This document shows positions 18,630 to 29,348 of a stretch of 64,000 nt of DNA, in pieces. This DNA comes from Rathayibacter oskolensis (GTDB taxonomy: Bacteria > Actinomycetota > Actinomycetes > Actinomycetales > Microbacteriaceae): positions 930,001 through 994,000 of the forward strand of contig NZ_FXBM01000001.1 in the NCBI RefSeq assembly GCF_900177245.1, read 5' to 3'. The number at the start of each line of letters is the position of its first letter. Within the stretch, counting starts at the first letter, position 1. The position numbers were made by a program, and so were the translations under genes. The notes beneath the pieces are model-generated. The model made no database searches, had not been told where the DNA came from, and worked only from the letters and a program-made list of their open reading frames with translations.

Positions 18630-19697
18630 GTGAGTGAAGCCCTGATCAGTCTGCCCATGCCGCGCATGCCCCGCGCTTCGGGGCGTCTGCGCGACGTTCC
18701 CGTCGACGGACCCAAGCGCGTCCTCCTCGCCGCTCCTCGCGGCTACTGCGCCGGCGTCGACCGCGCGGTGGTGGCCGTCGAGAAGGCCATCGAGCACTAC
18801 GGCGCCCCGGTCTACGTCCGCAAGCAGATCGTGCACAACGTCCACGTCGTCTCGACGCTCGAGAGCCAGGGTGCGATCTTCGTCGACGAGGTCGACGAGG
18901 TCCCGGAGGGGTCGCACATCGTCTTCAGCGCGCACGGCGTCTCGCCCGCCGTGGTGCAGGGCGCGGCCGACCGCGGACTCCAGGCCATCGATGCGACCTG
19001 CCCCCTGGTCACGAAGGTGCACCGCGAGGCCGTCCGCTTCGCTCGCGACGACTTCGAGATCCTCCTCATCGGCCACGAGGGCCACGAAGAGGTCGAGGGC
19101 ACCGCAGGCGAGGCGCCCGATCACGTCACCCTCGTCGGCAGCCCCGACGATGTGCCGAACATCCAGGTGAAGGACCCCGACAAGGTGGTCTGGCTCTCGC
19201 AGACCACTCTCTCGGTCGACGAGACGATGGAGACGGTGCGCCGCCTCCGCGAGCGCTTCCCGAACCTGCAGGACCCGCCGAGCGACGACATCTGCTATGC
19301 CACGCAGAACCGCCAGGTGGCGATCAAGAAGGTCGCCGCGGGCGCCGAGCTCGTGATCGTCGTCGGCTCCGCGAACTCGTCCAACTCGGTCCGCCTCGTC
19401 GAGGTCGCGCTCGAGTACGGCGCGAAGGCGGCCTACAGGATCGACTACGCGAGCGAGATCAAGCAGGAGTGGCTCGACGGCATCCGCACCGTCGGCGTCA
19501 CCAGCGGCGCCTCCGTGCCCGAGGTGCTCGTGCGCGAGGTGCTCGACGATCTCGCCGCCGCCGGCTACGGCGACGTCGAAGAGGTCAAGACGGCCGAGGA
19601 GGACCTGATGTTCTCGCTCCCCAAGGAGCTCCGGAAGGACGTCGCAGGCAAGCGCGACGCGCGCGCCGTCGGCGGTCGCATCAGCGCCGCGAGCTGA
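18630..19697 (+). CDS. ispH: 4-hydroxy-3-methylbut-2-enyl diphosphate reductase
   Basis: 355-residue iron-sulfur enzyme of the MEP pathway, reducing HMBPP to IPP and DMAPP. The cluster cysteines are seen in [22 protein letters not shown] and [11 protein letters not shown]; the [11 protein letters not shown] motif binds the diphosphate. A 25-residue basic N-terminal extension precedes the core, as in other actinobacterial LytB/IspH proteins. GTG at 18630 is the annotated start, with ATGs slightly downstream (about 18657 and 18666) as alternatives. It supplies precursors for the isoprenyl transferase at 6971. Confidence 0.95.
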   Translation: MSEALISLPMPRMPRASGRLRDVPVDGPKRVLLAAPRGYCAGVDRAVVAVEKAIEHYGAPVYVRKQIVHNVHVVSTLESQGAIFVDEVDEVPEGSHIVFSAHGVSPAVVQGAADRGLQAIDATCPLVTKVHREAVRFARDDFEILLIGHEGHEEVEGTAGEAPDHVTLVGSPDDVPNIQVKDPDKVVWLSQTTLSVDETMETVRRLRERFPNLQDPPSDDICYATQNRQVAIKKVAAGAELVIVVGSANSSNSVRLVEVALEYGAKAAYRIDYASEIKQEWLDGIRTVGVTSGASVPEVLVREVLDDLAAAGYGDVEEVKTAEEDLMFSLPKELRKDVAGKRDARAVGGRISAAS

Positions 19698-19709
19698 CAC
19701 CGCCACTCG

Positions 19710-19754
19710 TACGAACGAGGCCGCCCTCCCTCCGGAGCGGCGGCCTCGTTCGTA
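19710..19754. terminator. bidirectional terminator between ispH and the DUF6264-like gene
   Basis: Perfect 16-base stem (TACGAACGAGGCCGCC and its complement) around a 13-base loop, between the convergent genes ending at 19697 and 19782. It would stop transcription from both sides. Confidence 0.88.
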
Positions 19755-19781
19755 TCGGTGCTCGTTCCGAGCGGTGGCGGG

Positions 19782-20348
19782 TCAGACGCCCTGACCGGTC
19801 GCCCCCTGCGTCGACATCCGCGAGACGTACTCGGCGAAGGTCGGATCGCCGAGGATCGCGATCGCGGCGACGATCATCGAGAGCACGACGGTCGCGGCGA
19901 TCCCCACGACCGGCACGAGCACGGCGCGCTTGCCGGCGCGCAGCCGGCGGATCGAGATCCACACGGCGAAGGCGACGGTCAGCGACTGCGCCAGCGCGAT
20001 GACGACTCCGAGCGCGCGAGCGAGCTCGGGGGAGGCATACGTGCCGATGCCCTGACTCGTGTACAGCTGCTCGAGGGTGGTCGCGAAGCTCGAGGGGTCG
20101 AGCAGGGTCGGCACGGCGAAGAACACGCCGAGCGCGAGGAGCACGATGGTGAGCAGCCGATCGACGGGGTGGGCGACGCCCGGGGCGGCCGGCTGCGAGG
20201 CGGGCCGCGGGTCGGTGTCGGAGCCGCGCGGATCCGGGACCACGACGGCGTCCTCCGGAGGCTGCCACGACCAGCCGGGCGGCGCGTACTCGCCGTACTG
20301 CGGCTTCGGGCGCTCGGCGCGGCCCGGCTGGTCGTGTGCGTTCGTCAC
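19782..20348 (-). CDS. membrane protein, DUF6264-like
   Basis: 188-residue protein with a proline-rich cytoplasmic N-terminus of about 60 residues (PQYGEYAPPGWSWQPPED) and three or four hydrophobic segments (about residues 62-82, 105-130 and 140-165). The YGEYAPPGW motif and small membrane domain resemble uncharacterised actinobacterial families such as DUF6264. Start GTG 20348. It begins 11 bases after the fructose-bisphosphate aldolase stop, so co-transcription with fbaA is likely. Function unknown. Confidence 0.75.
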   Translation of the reverse strand: MTNAHDQPGRAERPKPQYGEYAPPGWSWQPPEDAVVVPDPRGSDTDPRPASQPAAPGVAHPVDRLLTIVLLALGVFFAVPTLLDPSSFATTLEQLYTSQGIGTYASPELARALGVVIALAQSLTVAFAVWISIRRLRAGKRAVLVPVVGIAATVVLSMIVAAIAILGDPTFAEYVSRMSTQGATGQGV

Positions 20349-20359
20349 GGAGCGGTGTC

Positions 20360-21385
<1,026 letters not shown>

Positions 21386-21581
21386 GGCATCTCCTTTGAC
21401 GGATGAACGGGAGTGGGTCGGGCGAGGCCCGCGTCGCCGACGAGTCTAGCGAGGCGGGGCTGAGCCGTCCCCCGGGGCGTGAGGGGCTCCTCCGCTAGGC
21501 TTCGACCGGGATGGGGATCCGCTCCAGCGGGTCCTGCGACGACGCCGTACGCACGAAATCGACCGCGAAGGACTCCGCGCT

Positions 21582-22562
21582 GTGACCGACAACGACTCTC
21601 TGTATCTCCACCCTGACCGCAACCTCGGCATGGAGCTGGTCCGTGCCACCGAGGCCGCGGCGATCCGCGCCGTGCCGTTCATCGGCAAGGGCGACAAGAA
21701 CGCCGCCGACGGTGCCGCGGTCGACGCGATGCGCACCTTCCTCGGCACGGTGAACTTCGACGGCGTCGTCGTCATCGGCGAGGGCGAGAAGGACAACGCG
21801 CCCATGCTCTACAACGGCGAGCACGTCGGGAACGGCTCGGGGCCGGCCGCCGACATCGCCGTCGACCCGATCGACGGGACCTCGCTCACCGCGGCCGGTC
21901 GTCAGAACGCCCTCTCGATGATCGCCGTCGCCGACCGCGGGGCGATGTTCGACCCCTCCGCAGTCTTCTACATGGAGAAGATCGTCACTGGGCCCGAGGG
22001 CGTCGGGATCATCGACATCCAGCGCCCGATCGGCGAGAACATCCGCGCGCTCGCCCGCGCCAAGCGCAAGCCGGTCGACGAGATGCGCATCGCGGTGCTC
22101 GACCGCCCGCGGCACGCGCAGCTCATCGACGACATCCGCGCGGCGGGAGCGGGCACGCGACTCCTCCTCGACGGGGACGTGGCCGGAGGCATCAACGCCG
22201 CACGTCACGACTCCCGCCTCGACATGTGCGTCGGCACCGGAGGCACGCCGGAGGGGATCATCACGGCGTGCGCGATCCGCGCCCTCGGCGGCGTGATCCA
22301 GGGGATCCTCCGTCCGAAGGACGACGACGAGCGCCAGCGCGCCCTCGATGCGGGGCACGACCTCGACCGGGTGCTCCACGCGAACGACCTCGTCCGCAGC
22401 GACAACACCTACTTCGTGGCCACAGGCGTGACGAACGGCGGCCTGGTGAAGGGCGTGCGCAAGGAGGGGCACGTCATCACGACGGAGTCAATCGTCCTGC
22501 GCTCGCGCTCGGGCACCATCCGCCGAGTCACCGCGCAGCACCTCGCGGAGAAGTGGATCTAG
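21582..22562 (+). CDS. glpX: class II fructose-1,6-bisphosphatase
   Basis: 326-residue GlpX, which hydrolyses fructose-1,6-bisphosphate in gluconeogenesis. Visible motifs are [16 protein letters not shown] and [15 protein letters not shown], which bind metal, the phosphatase core [14 protein letters not shown], and the C-terminal GTGGTPEGI. Start GTG 21582 is preceded by AAGGA nine bases upstream. In many actinobacteria it is the only FBPase. The gene is convergent with rmuC. Confidence 0.96.
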   Translation: MTDNDSLYLHPDRNLGMELVRATEAAAIRAVPFIGKGDKNAADGAAVDAMRTFLGTVNFDGVVVIGEGEKDNAPMLYNGEHVGNGSGPAADIAVDPIDGTSLTAAGRQNALSMIAVADRGAMFDPSAVFYMEKIVTGPEGVGIIDIQRPIGENIRALARAKRKPVDEMRIAVLDRPRHAQLIDDIRAAGAGTRLLLDGDVAGGINAARHDSRLDMCVGTGGTPEGIITACAIRALGGVIQGILRPKDDDERQRALDAGHDLDRVLHANDLVRSDNTYFVATGVTNGGLVKGVRKEGHVITTESIVLRSRSGTIRRVTAQHLAEKWI

Positions 22563-22590
22563 GCCGTTCCTCGGGCGTCCGGGCACCGGA

Positions 22591-23835
22591 TCACGCGCTC
22601 CGCTCGTCGTCGAGCGACGGGGGGTCGACGAGCTCGACGGCGGTGAGCCTCCTCGGCGACGTGGTGACGCCTCCGATCGGGGCGATCACCCGCGACTCGT
22701 CGAGGGAGTCGAACTGGCGCGCGGTCACGAGCACGCGGCTCTCGAGCGAGCCGGCGAAGGCGTTGTAGGAGTCGACCGTCTTCTCGAGCGAGCGGCGGAG
22801 CCCCTCGGCGTGGTCGGCGAGCGTTCCGAGACGGGCGTAGAGCGTCTTGCCGAGATCGAGGAGCCGCTTGGCGTCGTCGGTCAGGACGTCCTGCTGCCAG
22901 GTGTAGGCGACGGTCTTCAGCACCGACCACAGGGTGACCGGGGAGGCCAGTGCCACGCGCTTGCGGAACGCGTACTCGAGCAGACTCGGATCGGCGTCGA
23001 GTGCGCTCGCGAGCAGGGGCTCGCTCGGCACGAAGGCGATCACGAACTCGGGGCTCGCGGGGAGGCCGCTCCAGTACTCGCGGGCGGCCAGCTCGTCGAT
23101 GTGGCCGCGGAGGGCCTTCACGTGCGCGCGCAGCAGCGTCGTGCGACGCGCCTCCTCGTCGGCTCCCGCGCCCGCCCGGATCGCGCTCGCCTCGAGGTAG
23201 GCGTCGAACGGGACCTTCGCATCGACGGCGATGGCCTTGCCTCCCGGCAGGCGGACGACCATGTCGGCGCGCCCGCGACCCGCCTCGCCCTCGAGCCCGA
23301 ACTGCACGTCGAAGTCGACCCTCTGGGTGAGTCCGGCGGCCTCGACCACGTTGCGCAGCTGCGTCTCTCCCCAGGCGCCGCGGCTCGTGTTCGAGCGCAG
23401 CGCCGAGGCGAGCGTCTCGGTCGTCGACCGGAGCCGCTCGCCCGCCGCGCGCTGACCCTCGAGCTGCTCGGTGATCGCACCGAACTGCGCGGCGCGCTCG
23501 CGCTCGAGCCGGCGCACCGACTCCTGCATGCCGCGCAGGCTCTCGGCGACGGGGGAGAGGGTCTGCAGGATCCGGGCGTCGTGGCGCTCGCGCTCGGCGA
23601 CGACGCGCAGCTGCTCCTGCAGCTCCCGGATCTGCTCGCGGGCCGAGCCGAGGTGCTCTCGGTGCTGCTCGACGACGGCGTCGTGCCGCTCCTCGAGACC
23701 CTCGGCCCGGGCGCGCGCGGTGGCGAGCTCGAGCGAGAGCGCCGCATCCGGAGTGCGGGATCGGGCGAGGAGCACGGCCACGACGGCGGCGAGGAGGGCG
23801 CCGAGCGCGAGGCCGATGACGAAGCTGGAGTCCAT
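22591..23835 (-). CDS. rmuC: DNA recombination protein RmuC
   Basis: 414-residue RmuC-family protein with an N-terminal membrane anchor (about residues 4-24), a long coiled coil (about 30-140), and a conserved domain with a PD-(D/E)XK-like core seen in TSRGAWGETQLRNVVEAAGL, DMVVRLPGGKAIAVDAKVPFDAYLEA and VIAFVPSEPLL. RmuC limits inversions at short inverted repeats and was predicted to be a nuclease. Start ATG 23835. It diverges from the cell-wall-binding-repeat protein. Confidence 0.92.
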   Translation of the reverse strand: MDSSFVIGLALGALLAAVVAVLLARSRTPDAALSLELATARARAEGLEERHDAVVEQHREHLGSAREQIRELQEQLRVVAERERHDARILQTLSPVAESLRGMQESVRRLERERAAQFGAITEQLEGQRAAGERLRSTTETLASALRSNTSRGAWGETQLRNVVEAAGLTQRVDFDVQFGLEGEAGRGRADMVVRLPGGKAIAVDAKVPFDAYLEASAIRAGAGADEEARRTTLLRAHVKALRGHIDELAAREYWSGLPASPEFVIAFVPSEPLLASALDADPSLLEYAFRKRVALASPVTLWSVLKTVAYTWQQDVLTDDAKRLLDLGKTLYARLGTLADHAEGLRRSLEKTVDSYNAFAGSLESRVLVTARQFDSLDESRVIAPIGGVTTSPRRLTAVELVDPPSLDDERSA

Positions 23836-23940
23836 GGTCGAAGAAGATCACGGACCTCCGACATCGACCGTTGTACCCCTCGGAAGGGTGAGAGAGGCGG
23901 ATGACGGTCGTGCCGGTCCCTGCCCCTAGGCTTCGAGATC

Positions 23941-26142
23941 ATGGGGAATCACCGCCGTCCATCGCGCCTGCTCACCGCCGCGCTCGCCCTCGCCGTCGGT
24001 CTCGGGACCGCCCTCGTCCCGGTCGCCGCCGCGTCCGCCGCCGACGAGACGCTCCCGCCGGCGTCCGTCCTCGTCGATCCCGGAGCGGGAGAGGCCACGC
24101 TCTCGGTCGCCGACGGCAGCGACCTGCCCGACCAGAAGGTGCAGTACCCGGCGAGCAGCACCAAGAGCTTCCGCGCCGGCTACATCTTCAGCGACGCCAA
24201 CTTCTTCGACAGCGACGCTCGCTCCGCCTCGCAGATGCAGGCCCTGCTCGACGACAAGGGCCGCAACTGCAGCGGCACGCCCAACGGCGTTCCGTGCCTC
24301 AAGGCCTTCAGCCAGGTGACGCCGACCAAGGCCGCCGACGCGATGTGCAAGCAGTACCGCGGCGGCGTCGTCGAGTCGGCTGCCTCGATCTTCGCCGGAG
24401 TCGGTGAGGCCTGCGGGATCAACCCGCTCGTGCTCGCCGTCCTGGTGCAGAAGGAGCGGAGCCTCGTCACCACCACCTCGCCGACCTCGGCCGACTACGC
24501 GAAGGCGACGGGGTACAACTGCCCCGACACCGCCGAGTGCGACCCCGGCTCGGCCGGCTTCTTCACCCAGGTCTACAGCGCGGCCCGCCAGTTCAAGCGC
24601 TACGCCAACCCGCCCGGATCCGGCGCGAACTTCACGGCCTACGCTCCCGGCACGACGGCGAGCATCCTCTACCACCCCGACACCGCCTGCGGCTCGTCCC
24701 CGGTGACCATCCGCAACCAGGCCACGGCGAACCTCTACTACTACACGCCCTACCAGCCCAACCAGTACGCCCTCACCAACACGGGCGACGCGAACTGCGC
24801 CACCTACGGCAACATCAACTTCTGGTACATCTTCAGCGACTGGAACGGCTCGCTCGCGAACGCCGGAGTCGCCCCCGCGGGCCGGGTCGACGCTCCCCGC
24901 ATCTCCGGCGGCACGCTCACCGCGACCGGCTGGGCGGTCGACCCGACCACGCAGCAGGCCGGCCTCACGACCACGGTGACCATCACCGCCCCCGACGGCT
25001 CCAGGACCGTCCGCACGCAGACCGCGAACGGCGCCCGCGGGGACATCCCCGGCGAGTACCCCGCCGCGGGATCGAACCACGGCTTCACCGCCACCGCGCC
25101 CGCCTCGGCCGTCGGCACCTACACGGTGTGCGCCACCGCCGCCTCCGTCGACTGGAACCTCTGGACCGGCTCGGGCGACAGTAAGGCGCCGGGCTCGAAG
25201 GACCTCGGCTGCTCGAGTGTGAGCTCGCAGGGCGCGGTGAGCGTGACGCGCCTCGCAGGCAGCGATCGTCAGGGCACCGCCGTCGAGATCTCGAAGGCGA
25301 CCTTCGGAGCGAACGTGCCCGTCGTCTACATCGCCACCGGAGGCGCGTTCCCGGACGCGCTCAGCGCGGCGCCGGCCGCCGCCAAGCAGGGTGGGCCGCT
25401 GCTCCTCGTCGACCGGAACTCGATGTCGCAGACCGTGCGCACCGAGCTGACCCGCCTGAAGCCGGCGAAGATCGTCGTGGTCGGCTCGTCGCTGAGCGTC
25501 AGCGACGCACTGCTCAACGACCTGAAGCAGTACGTGCGCACCGGTGCCACCCCGACCCGGCTCGGCGGGGTCGACCGCTACGACACGGCCAGGAAGGTCA
25601 TCGAGTACGCCTTCTCCGGAGGCTCGAGCAGGGCGTGGCTGGCGACGGGCGAGAAGTTCCCGGACGCCCTCGGCGCCAGTGCCGCGGCCGGAGCGGTCGA
25701 CGCTCCCGTCCTCCTCGTCAACGGCGGGCTCTCGACGGCCGACGCGACGACCAAGTCGCTGCTGTCGCGCCTCGGAGTGAGGTCGCTGACCATCGCGGGC
25801 AACTCGCTCTCGGTGAGCGACGGCATCCAGCGCTCGCTCCCCGTGGCCTCGATCACCCGCATCGCCGGGTCGGACCGCTACGACACCTCCGAGAAGCTGA
25901 ACCGGGCCGCCTTCACGAGGGCGGGCACGGTGTTCCTGGCGACCGGCGAGAACTTCCCCGATGCGCTCGCGGGAGCCACCGCCGCCGGCTACACCAGCAG
26001 CCCGCTCTTCGCGGTCCCGCCGACGTGCGTCCCCCAGGCGGTCCTCGACGACATCACGCGCTTCGGCGCCAAGAAGGTCGTGCTGCTCGGTGGGACGGGA
26101 ACGCTCTCGGACGCGGTCGCGCGACTCACTCCGTGCGGCTGA
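23941..26142 (+). CDS. secreted protein with hydrolase-like domain and three cell-wall-binding type 2 repeats
   Basis: 733 residues. A signal peptide (about 1-33) ends near AAASA. Residues about 45-310 form a domain shared with the next gene, with VLVQKERSLVT, ATGYNCPDT, GFFTQVYSAARQFKRY and LYYYTPYQPNQYAL. A beta-rich domain follows (about 315-415) with WAVDPTTQQAG. The C-terminal 310 residues hold three CWB2 repeats, each starting R(L/I)xG(S/V)DR and containing FPDAL. CWB2 repeats anchor proteins to the wall, so this is probably a surface protein. The first domain looks lysozyme-like (a conserved Glu in QKE); enzymatic activity is inference. Confidence 0.85.
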   Translation: MGNHRRPSRLLTAALALAVGLGTALVPVAAASAADETLPPASVLVDPGAGEATLSVADGSDLPDQKVQYPASSTKSFRAGYIFSDANFFDSDARSASQMQALLDDKGRNCSGTPNGVPCLKAFSQVTPTKAADAMCKQYRGGVVESAASIFAGVGEACGINPLVLAVLVQKERSLVTTTSPTSADYAKATGYNCPDTAECDPGSAGFFTQVYSAARQFKRYANPPGSGANFTAYAPGTTASILYHPDTACGSSPVTIRNQATANLYYYTPYQPNQYALTNTGDANCATYGNINFWYIFSDWNGSLANAGVAPAGRVDAPRISGGTLTATGWAVDPTTQQAGLTTTVTITAPDGSRTVRTQTANGARGDIPGEYPAAGSNHGFTATAPASAVGTYTVCATAASVDWNLWTGSGDSKAPGSKDLGCSSVSSQGAVSVTRLAGSDRQGTAVEISKATFGANVPVVYIATGGAFPDALSAAPAAAKQGGPLLLVDRNSMSQTVRTELTRLKPAKIVVVGSSLSVSDALLNDLKQYVRTGATPTRLGGVDRYDTARKVIEYAFSGGSSRAWLATGEKFPDALGASAAAGAVDAPVLLVNGGLSTADATTKSLLSRLGVRSLTIAGNSLSVSDGIQRSLPVASITRIAGSDRYDTSEKLNRAAFTRAGTVFLATGENFPDALAGATAAGYTSSPLFAVPPTCVPQAVLDDITRFGAKKVVLLGGTGTLSDAVARLTPCG

Positions 26143-26185
26143 TCGCGCGTCCGATCGGCCACCTCCGGGCAAGTAGCGTGGAGGG

Positions 26186-27067
26186 ATGAGCTCGGCCGCC
26201 CCGTCCCCGACCGACGCCCGACGTCGGAGGGGAGGGGCGGCCGCTCTGCTGGCCCTGGTCCTCGTCCTGCTCCTCGCGGGGGCGACGGATCTCACCGCGC
26301 GGGCGGCGCCTCCGGGTGCGGCATCGAGCGTGCGGATGTGGACCGACCTCGCCGGCGGAGTCGACGGGTCGGGCTTCGAGCCGGGAGACATCGTCTCGGA
26401 CGCCGTCTTCTTCGACGGCGGCGCTCTCGGACCACTCACGATCCAGGCGTTCCTCAACGCCCGTGTCCCCGAGTGCGCCGGTGTCGACGTGCCCTGCCTG
26501 CGCGACTACGCGGAGGACACGGGCGACGTCGCCGCGGACGAGCAGTGCGGCGACTACCGCGGCGGAGTCGGCCGCTCGGCCGCCGAGATCATCGGCTCGG
26601 TCGCCGTCGCGTGCGACGTGAGTCCGTCGGTCCTGCTCGTGCTGCTGCAGAAGGAGCAGTCGCTCGTCACCGACGACGCGCCGAGCGAGCGGCAGTTCCG
26701 CAGCGCCACCGGCTACGGCTGCCCCGACACGGCCGACTGCGACAGCGACTACTTCGGGTTCTTCGGTCAGGTCTACGGCGCGGCCTGGCAGTTCCAGCGC
26801 TACCGGAACCCCGACAGCAGCTTCGACTGGTACCCGGTGGGTGAGACGAGCGAGATCCAGTTCTCGCCCGACGCTACCTGCGGCACGGCGCCGGTCGTGA
26901 TCGAGAACGCCGCGACGGCCGGTCTCTACTACTACACGCCGTACCAGCCGAACGAGGCGGCGCTCGAGAACCTCTACGGCGAGGGCGACGCGTGCTCGGC
27001 GTACGGCAACCGCAACTTCTGGCGCATCTTCAGCAACTGGTTCGGGGACCCGCGCGCCGGGGAGTGA
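26186..27067 (+). CDS. secreted paralogue of the preceding hydrolase-like domain
   Basis: 293-residue protein with an N-terminal signal or anchor (hydrophobic about residues 20-38) and one domain closely similar to residues 45-310 of the upstream protein. Shared segments include LLQKEQSLVT, ATGYGCPDTADCD, QVYGAAWQFQRYRNP, LYYYTPYQPNEAAL and FWRIFS.NW. Conserved cysteines suggest disulfides outside the cell. It lacks cell-wall-binding repeats and so is probably released or membrane-tethered. Tandem duplication with loss or gain of the repeat region explains the pair. Function unknown; a peptidoglycan-acting enzyme is a hypothesis. Confidence 0.82.
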   Translation: MSSAAPSPTDARRRRGGAAALLALVLVLLLAGATDLTARAAPPGAASSVRMWTDLAGGVDGSGFEPGDIVSDAVFFDGGALGPLTIQAFLNARVPECAGVDVPCLRDYAEDTGDVAADEQCGDYRGGVGRSAAEIIGSVAVACDVSPSVLLVLLQKEQSLVTDDAPSERQFRSATGYGCPDTADCDSDYFGFFGQVYGAAWQFQRYRNPDSSFDWYPVGETSEIQFSPDATCGTAPVVIENAATAGLYYYTPYQPNEAALENLYGEGDACSAYGNRNFWRIFSNWFGDPRAGE

Positions 27068-27076
27068 CGTCCGCCG

Positions 27077-27664
27077 TCAGGCGGCGACCGGCGTCTTCGG
27101 GCGGAGCCGCTTGACCGAGACGCCGGCGAGGTCGCCGAGCTCGGCCATGCTCGCAGCACCGTGCCGACGCGCGGCGTGGACGACGATCGCCGCGCACGCC
27201 TCGGCATCGGCCGAGGCGTCGTGGTGGCGGAAGTCCTCGAAGCCGGCGGCCATCGCCACGACCGGCAGGCGGTAGGACTCGAGCTCGTAGGTCTTGCGGG
27301 CGAGCTGGAGCGAGCAGAGGTAGTCGTACTCGGGGTGCTCGAGCGCGGTCGCGGCGCAGGCGGCGCGGATGACTCCCATGTCGAAGCCGGCGTTGTGGGC
27401 GACGAAGACGTCGTCACCCGCGAAGGCCACCAGGTCGGCGAACTGCTCGGCCCACGAGGCGGCGGCGTGCACGTCGTGCTTGCGGATGCCGTGGATCCGG
27501 GTGTTCCACTCGAGGAAGTCGTCGAAGCCGTAGGGAGGGCGGATGAGCCAGCCGGCCCGGTCGACGATGTGGCCGTCACGGACCTTCACGAGGCCCACCG
27601 AGCAGGCCGAGGCCCCGTGGGAGTTGGCGGTCTCGAAGTCGATGGCAGTGAAGTCGATGGGCAC
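27077..27664 (-). CDS. DEDDh 3'-5' exonuclease (DnaQ-like)
   Basis: 195-residue exonuclease with all DEDDh elements: Exo I AIDFETAN (about residues 7-14), Exo II VFVAHNAGFDMGV, and Exo III HHDASADAEACAA, where the His and Asp are catalytic. It resembles the epsilon subunit of DNA polymerase III as a stand-alone protein. The 15 residues after the domain are basic. Likely roles are DNA repair or RNA trimming; the substrate is not evident. Start ATG 27664, divergent from ychF with a 70-base gap. Confidence 0.9.
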   Translation of the reverse strand: MPIDFTAIDFETANSHGASACSVGLVKVRDGHIVDRAGWLIRPPYGFDDFLEWNTRIHGIRKHDVHAAASWAEQFADLVAFAGDDVFVAHNAGFDMGVIRAACAATALEHPEYDYLCSLQLARKTYELESYRLPVVAMAAGFEDFRHHDASADAEACAAIVVHAARRHGAASMAELGDLAGVSVKRLRPKTPVAA

Positions 27665-27734
27665 GACTGCACCCTCTCACGCACCACCGACGGCGCCGCT
27701 CGCGGCACGCGGGGCCCGCGTAGGATGGTCGCCC

Positions 27735-28808
27735 GTGGCTCTCACTATCGCAATCGTCGGACTCCCCAACGTCGGCAAGTCGACGCTCTTCAACGCCCTG
27801 ACCAAGAACACGGTGCTCGCGGCGAACTACCCGTTCGCGACGATCGAGCCCAACGTCGGCGTGGTGAACCTGCCCGACTCCCGCCTCGAGGTCCTCGCCG
27901 GCATCTTCGGCTCCGAGCGCATCCTCCCGGCCCCCGTCTCGTTCGTCGACATCGCGGGCATCGTCCGCGGTGCGTCCGAGGGGGAGGGGCTCGGCAACAA
28001 GTTTCTCGCGAACATCCGCGAGGCCGACGCCATCGCGCAGGTCATACGAGGCTTCGAGGACTCGGACGTCGTCCACGTCGACGGCAAGGTCGACGCCGCG
28101 AGCGACATGGAGACGATCAACACCGAGCTGGTCCTCGCCGACCTGCAGACCCTCGAGAAGGCCGAGGCGCGCTACGAGAAGGAGCTCAAGGGCCGCAAGA
28201 TCGAGCCGATCGTCCTCGAGACGGCGAAGAAGGCGCGCGAGTTCCTCGATCAGGGCAAGCCGCTGTCCGCCTCCTCGATCGACCTCGAGCCGATCCGCGA
28301 GCTGGGGCTGCTCACCGCGAAGCCCTTCATCTACGTGTTCAACGTCGACGAGGCCGTGCTGACGGACGACGCACGCAAGGCCGAGCTGGCCGCGCTCGTC
28401 GCGCCCGCGCACGCGATCTTCCTCGACGCGAAGCTGGAGTCGGAGCTCATCGACCTCGACGCGGCCGACGCCGCCGAGATGCTCGAGTCGACCGGCCAGA
28501 CGGAGTCGGGCCTGAACCAGCTCGCGACGATCGGCTTCGACACGCTCGGCCTGCAGACCTATCTGACGGCGGGTCCGAAGGAGTCGCGCGCCTGGACGAT
28601 CGGCAAGGGCTGGACCGCCCCGCAGGCGGCCGGTGTGATCCACTCCGACTTCCAGAAGGGCTTCATCAAGGCCGAGATCATCTCGTTCGACGACCTCGTC
28701 GAGACGGGCTCGATCGCCGAGGCCCGCGCGAAGGGCAAGGCCCGCATCGAGGGCAAGGACTACGTGATGCAGGACGGCGACGTGGTGGAGTTCCGCTTCA
28801 ACGTGTAG
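27735..28808 (+). CDS. ychF: redox-regulated ATPase YchF
   Basis: 357-residue Obg-family P-loop NTPase. G1 is GLPNVGKST (residues 9-17), G3 is DIAGIVRGASEGEGLGN, and the G4 region reads FIYVFNVDEA instead of NKxD, which is why YchF prefers ATP. A helical insert (about 130-200) and the C-terminal TGS domain with EFRFNV complete it. It is a conserved ribosome-associated protein involved in stress responses. Start GTG 27735. Its intact 3' end marks the left boundary of the accessory island. Confidence 0.96.
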   Translation: MALTIAIVGLPNVGKSTLFNALTKNTVLAANYPFATIEPNVGVVNLPDSRLEVLAGIFGSERILPAPVSFVDIAGIVRGASEGEGLGNKFLANIREADAIAQVIRGFEDSDVVHVDGKVDAASDMETINTELVLADLQTLEKAEARYEKELKGRKIEPIVLETAKKAREFLDQGKPLSASSIDLEPIRELGLLTAKPFIYVFNVDEAVLTDDARKAELAALVAPAHAIFLDAKLESELIDLDAADAAEMLESTGQTESGLNQLATIGFDTLGLQTYLTAGPKESRAWTIGKGWTAPQAAGVIHSDFQKGFIKAEIISFDDLVETGSIAEARAKGKARIEGKDYVMQDGDVVEFRFNV

Positions 28809-28856
28809 AAGTGTCTGTGCTCGTAGAAAAAATCTCGCCGAAAAAATGGGGATTGA

Positions 28857-29348
28857 ATGTCTATCGTGAAGAGCTATGGGGAGTTCTGGAATCCAGACGC
28901 GGTAAACTGGGGAGCGAAGGAACTGCTGGGCACGTGGCGCAATGCAGGGAGCAACAAACAGAATAACTTTTGGAGCGCAAAGGGCATCTACGTGCTCTAC
29001 CAAGAGTTCAAGCCGCTGTATGTTGGCAAGGCGCTCGCTGACAGTTCAGGTGTTGGGAAGAGGCTCGCGGACCACTTATCGGATCGTCTCGTTGGTCGGT
29101 GGGATATGTTTTCGTGGTACTCGCTTTCGAAGCCGAGCAAGACAACTCTGGCCGTGAACATCGCGGGCTCTCGACACCTGAGCACCAAGCAGATGGTCGA
29201 GACGCTCGAAGCTATCGCTATTTTAATCACCGATCCGCCTCTCAATCGAAAGCGGGAGAGCCTGGACGGTGCAATCGAGGTCGAGCAAATAGGGGGCAGC
29301 GTTCGCACTATCCGTTCATACTTGCAGGAACTGGTTGACCGCCCCTAA
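28857..29348 (+). CDS. GIY-YIG nuclease family protein
   Basis: 163-residue protein. GIY at residues 43-45 and YVG at 55-57 form the motif pair; Arg69 and His73 (GKRLADH), Glu115/118 (ETLEAIAIL) and Asn130 (PPLNRKR) match the catalytic Arg, metal-binding Glu and conserved Asn of GIY-YIG nucleases. Most of the protein is the domain, with about 40 extra residues at the N-terminus. The size recalls small restriction enzymes such as Hpy188I, but no sequence-level relation is claimed. ATG 28857 is preceded by GGGGA. Codon use is more mixed than in ychF. Its partner may be the methyltransferase 2.4 kb downstream. Confidence 0.72.
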   Translation: MSIVKSYGEFWNPDAVNWGAKELLGTWRNAGSNKQNNFWSAKGIYVLYQEFKPLYVGKALADSSGVGKRLADHLSDRLVGRWDMFSWYSLSKPSKTTLAVNIAGSRHLSTKQMVETLEAIAILITDPPLNRKRESLDGAIEVEQIGGSVRTIRSYLQELVDRP

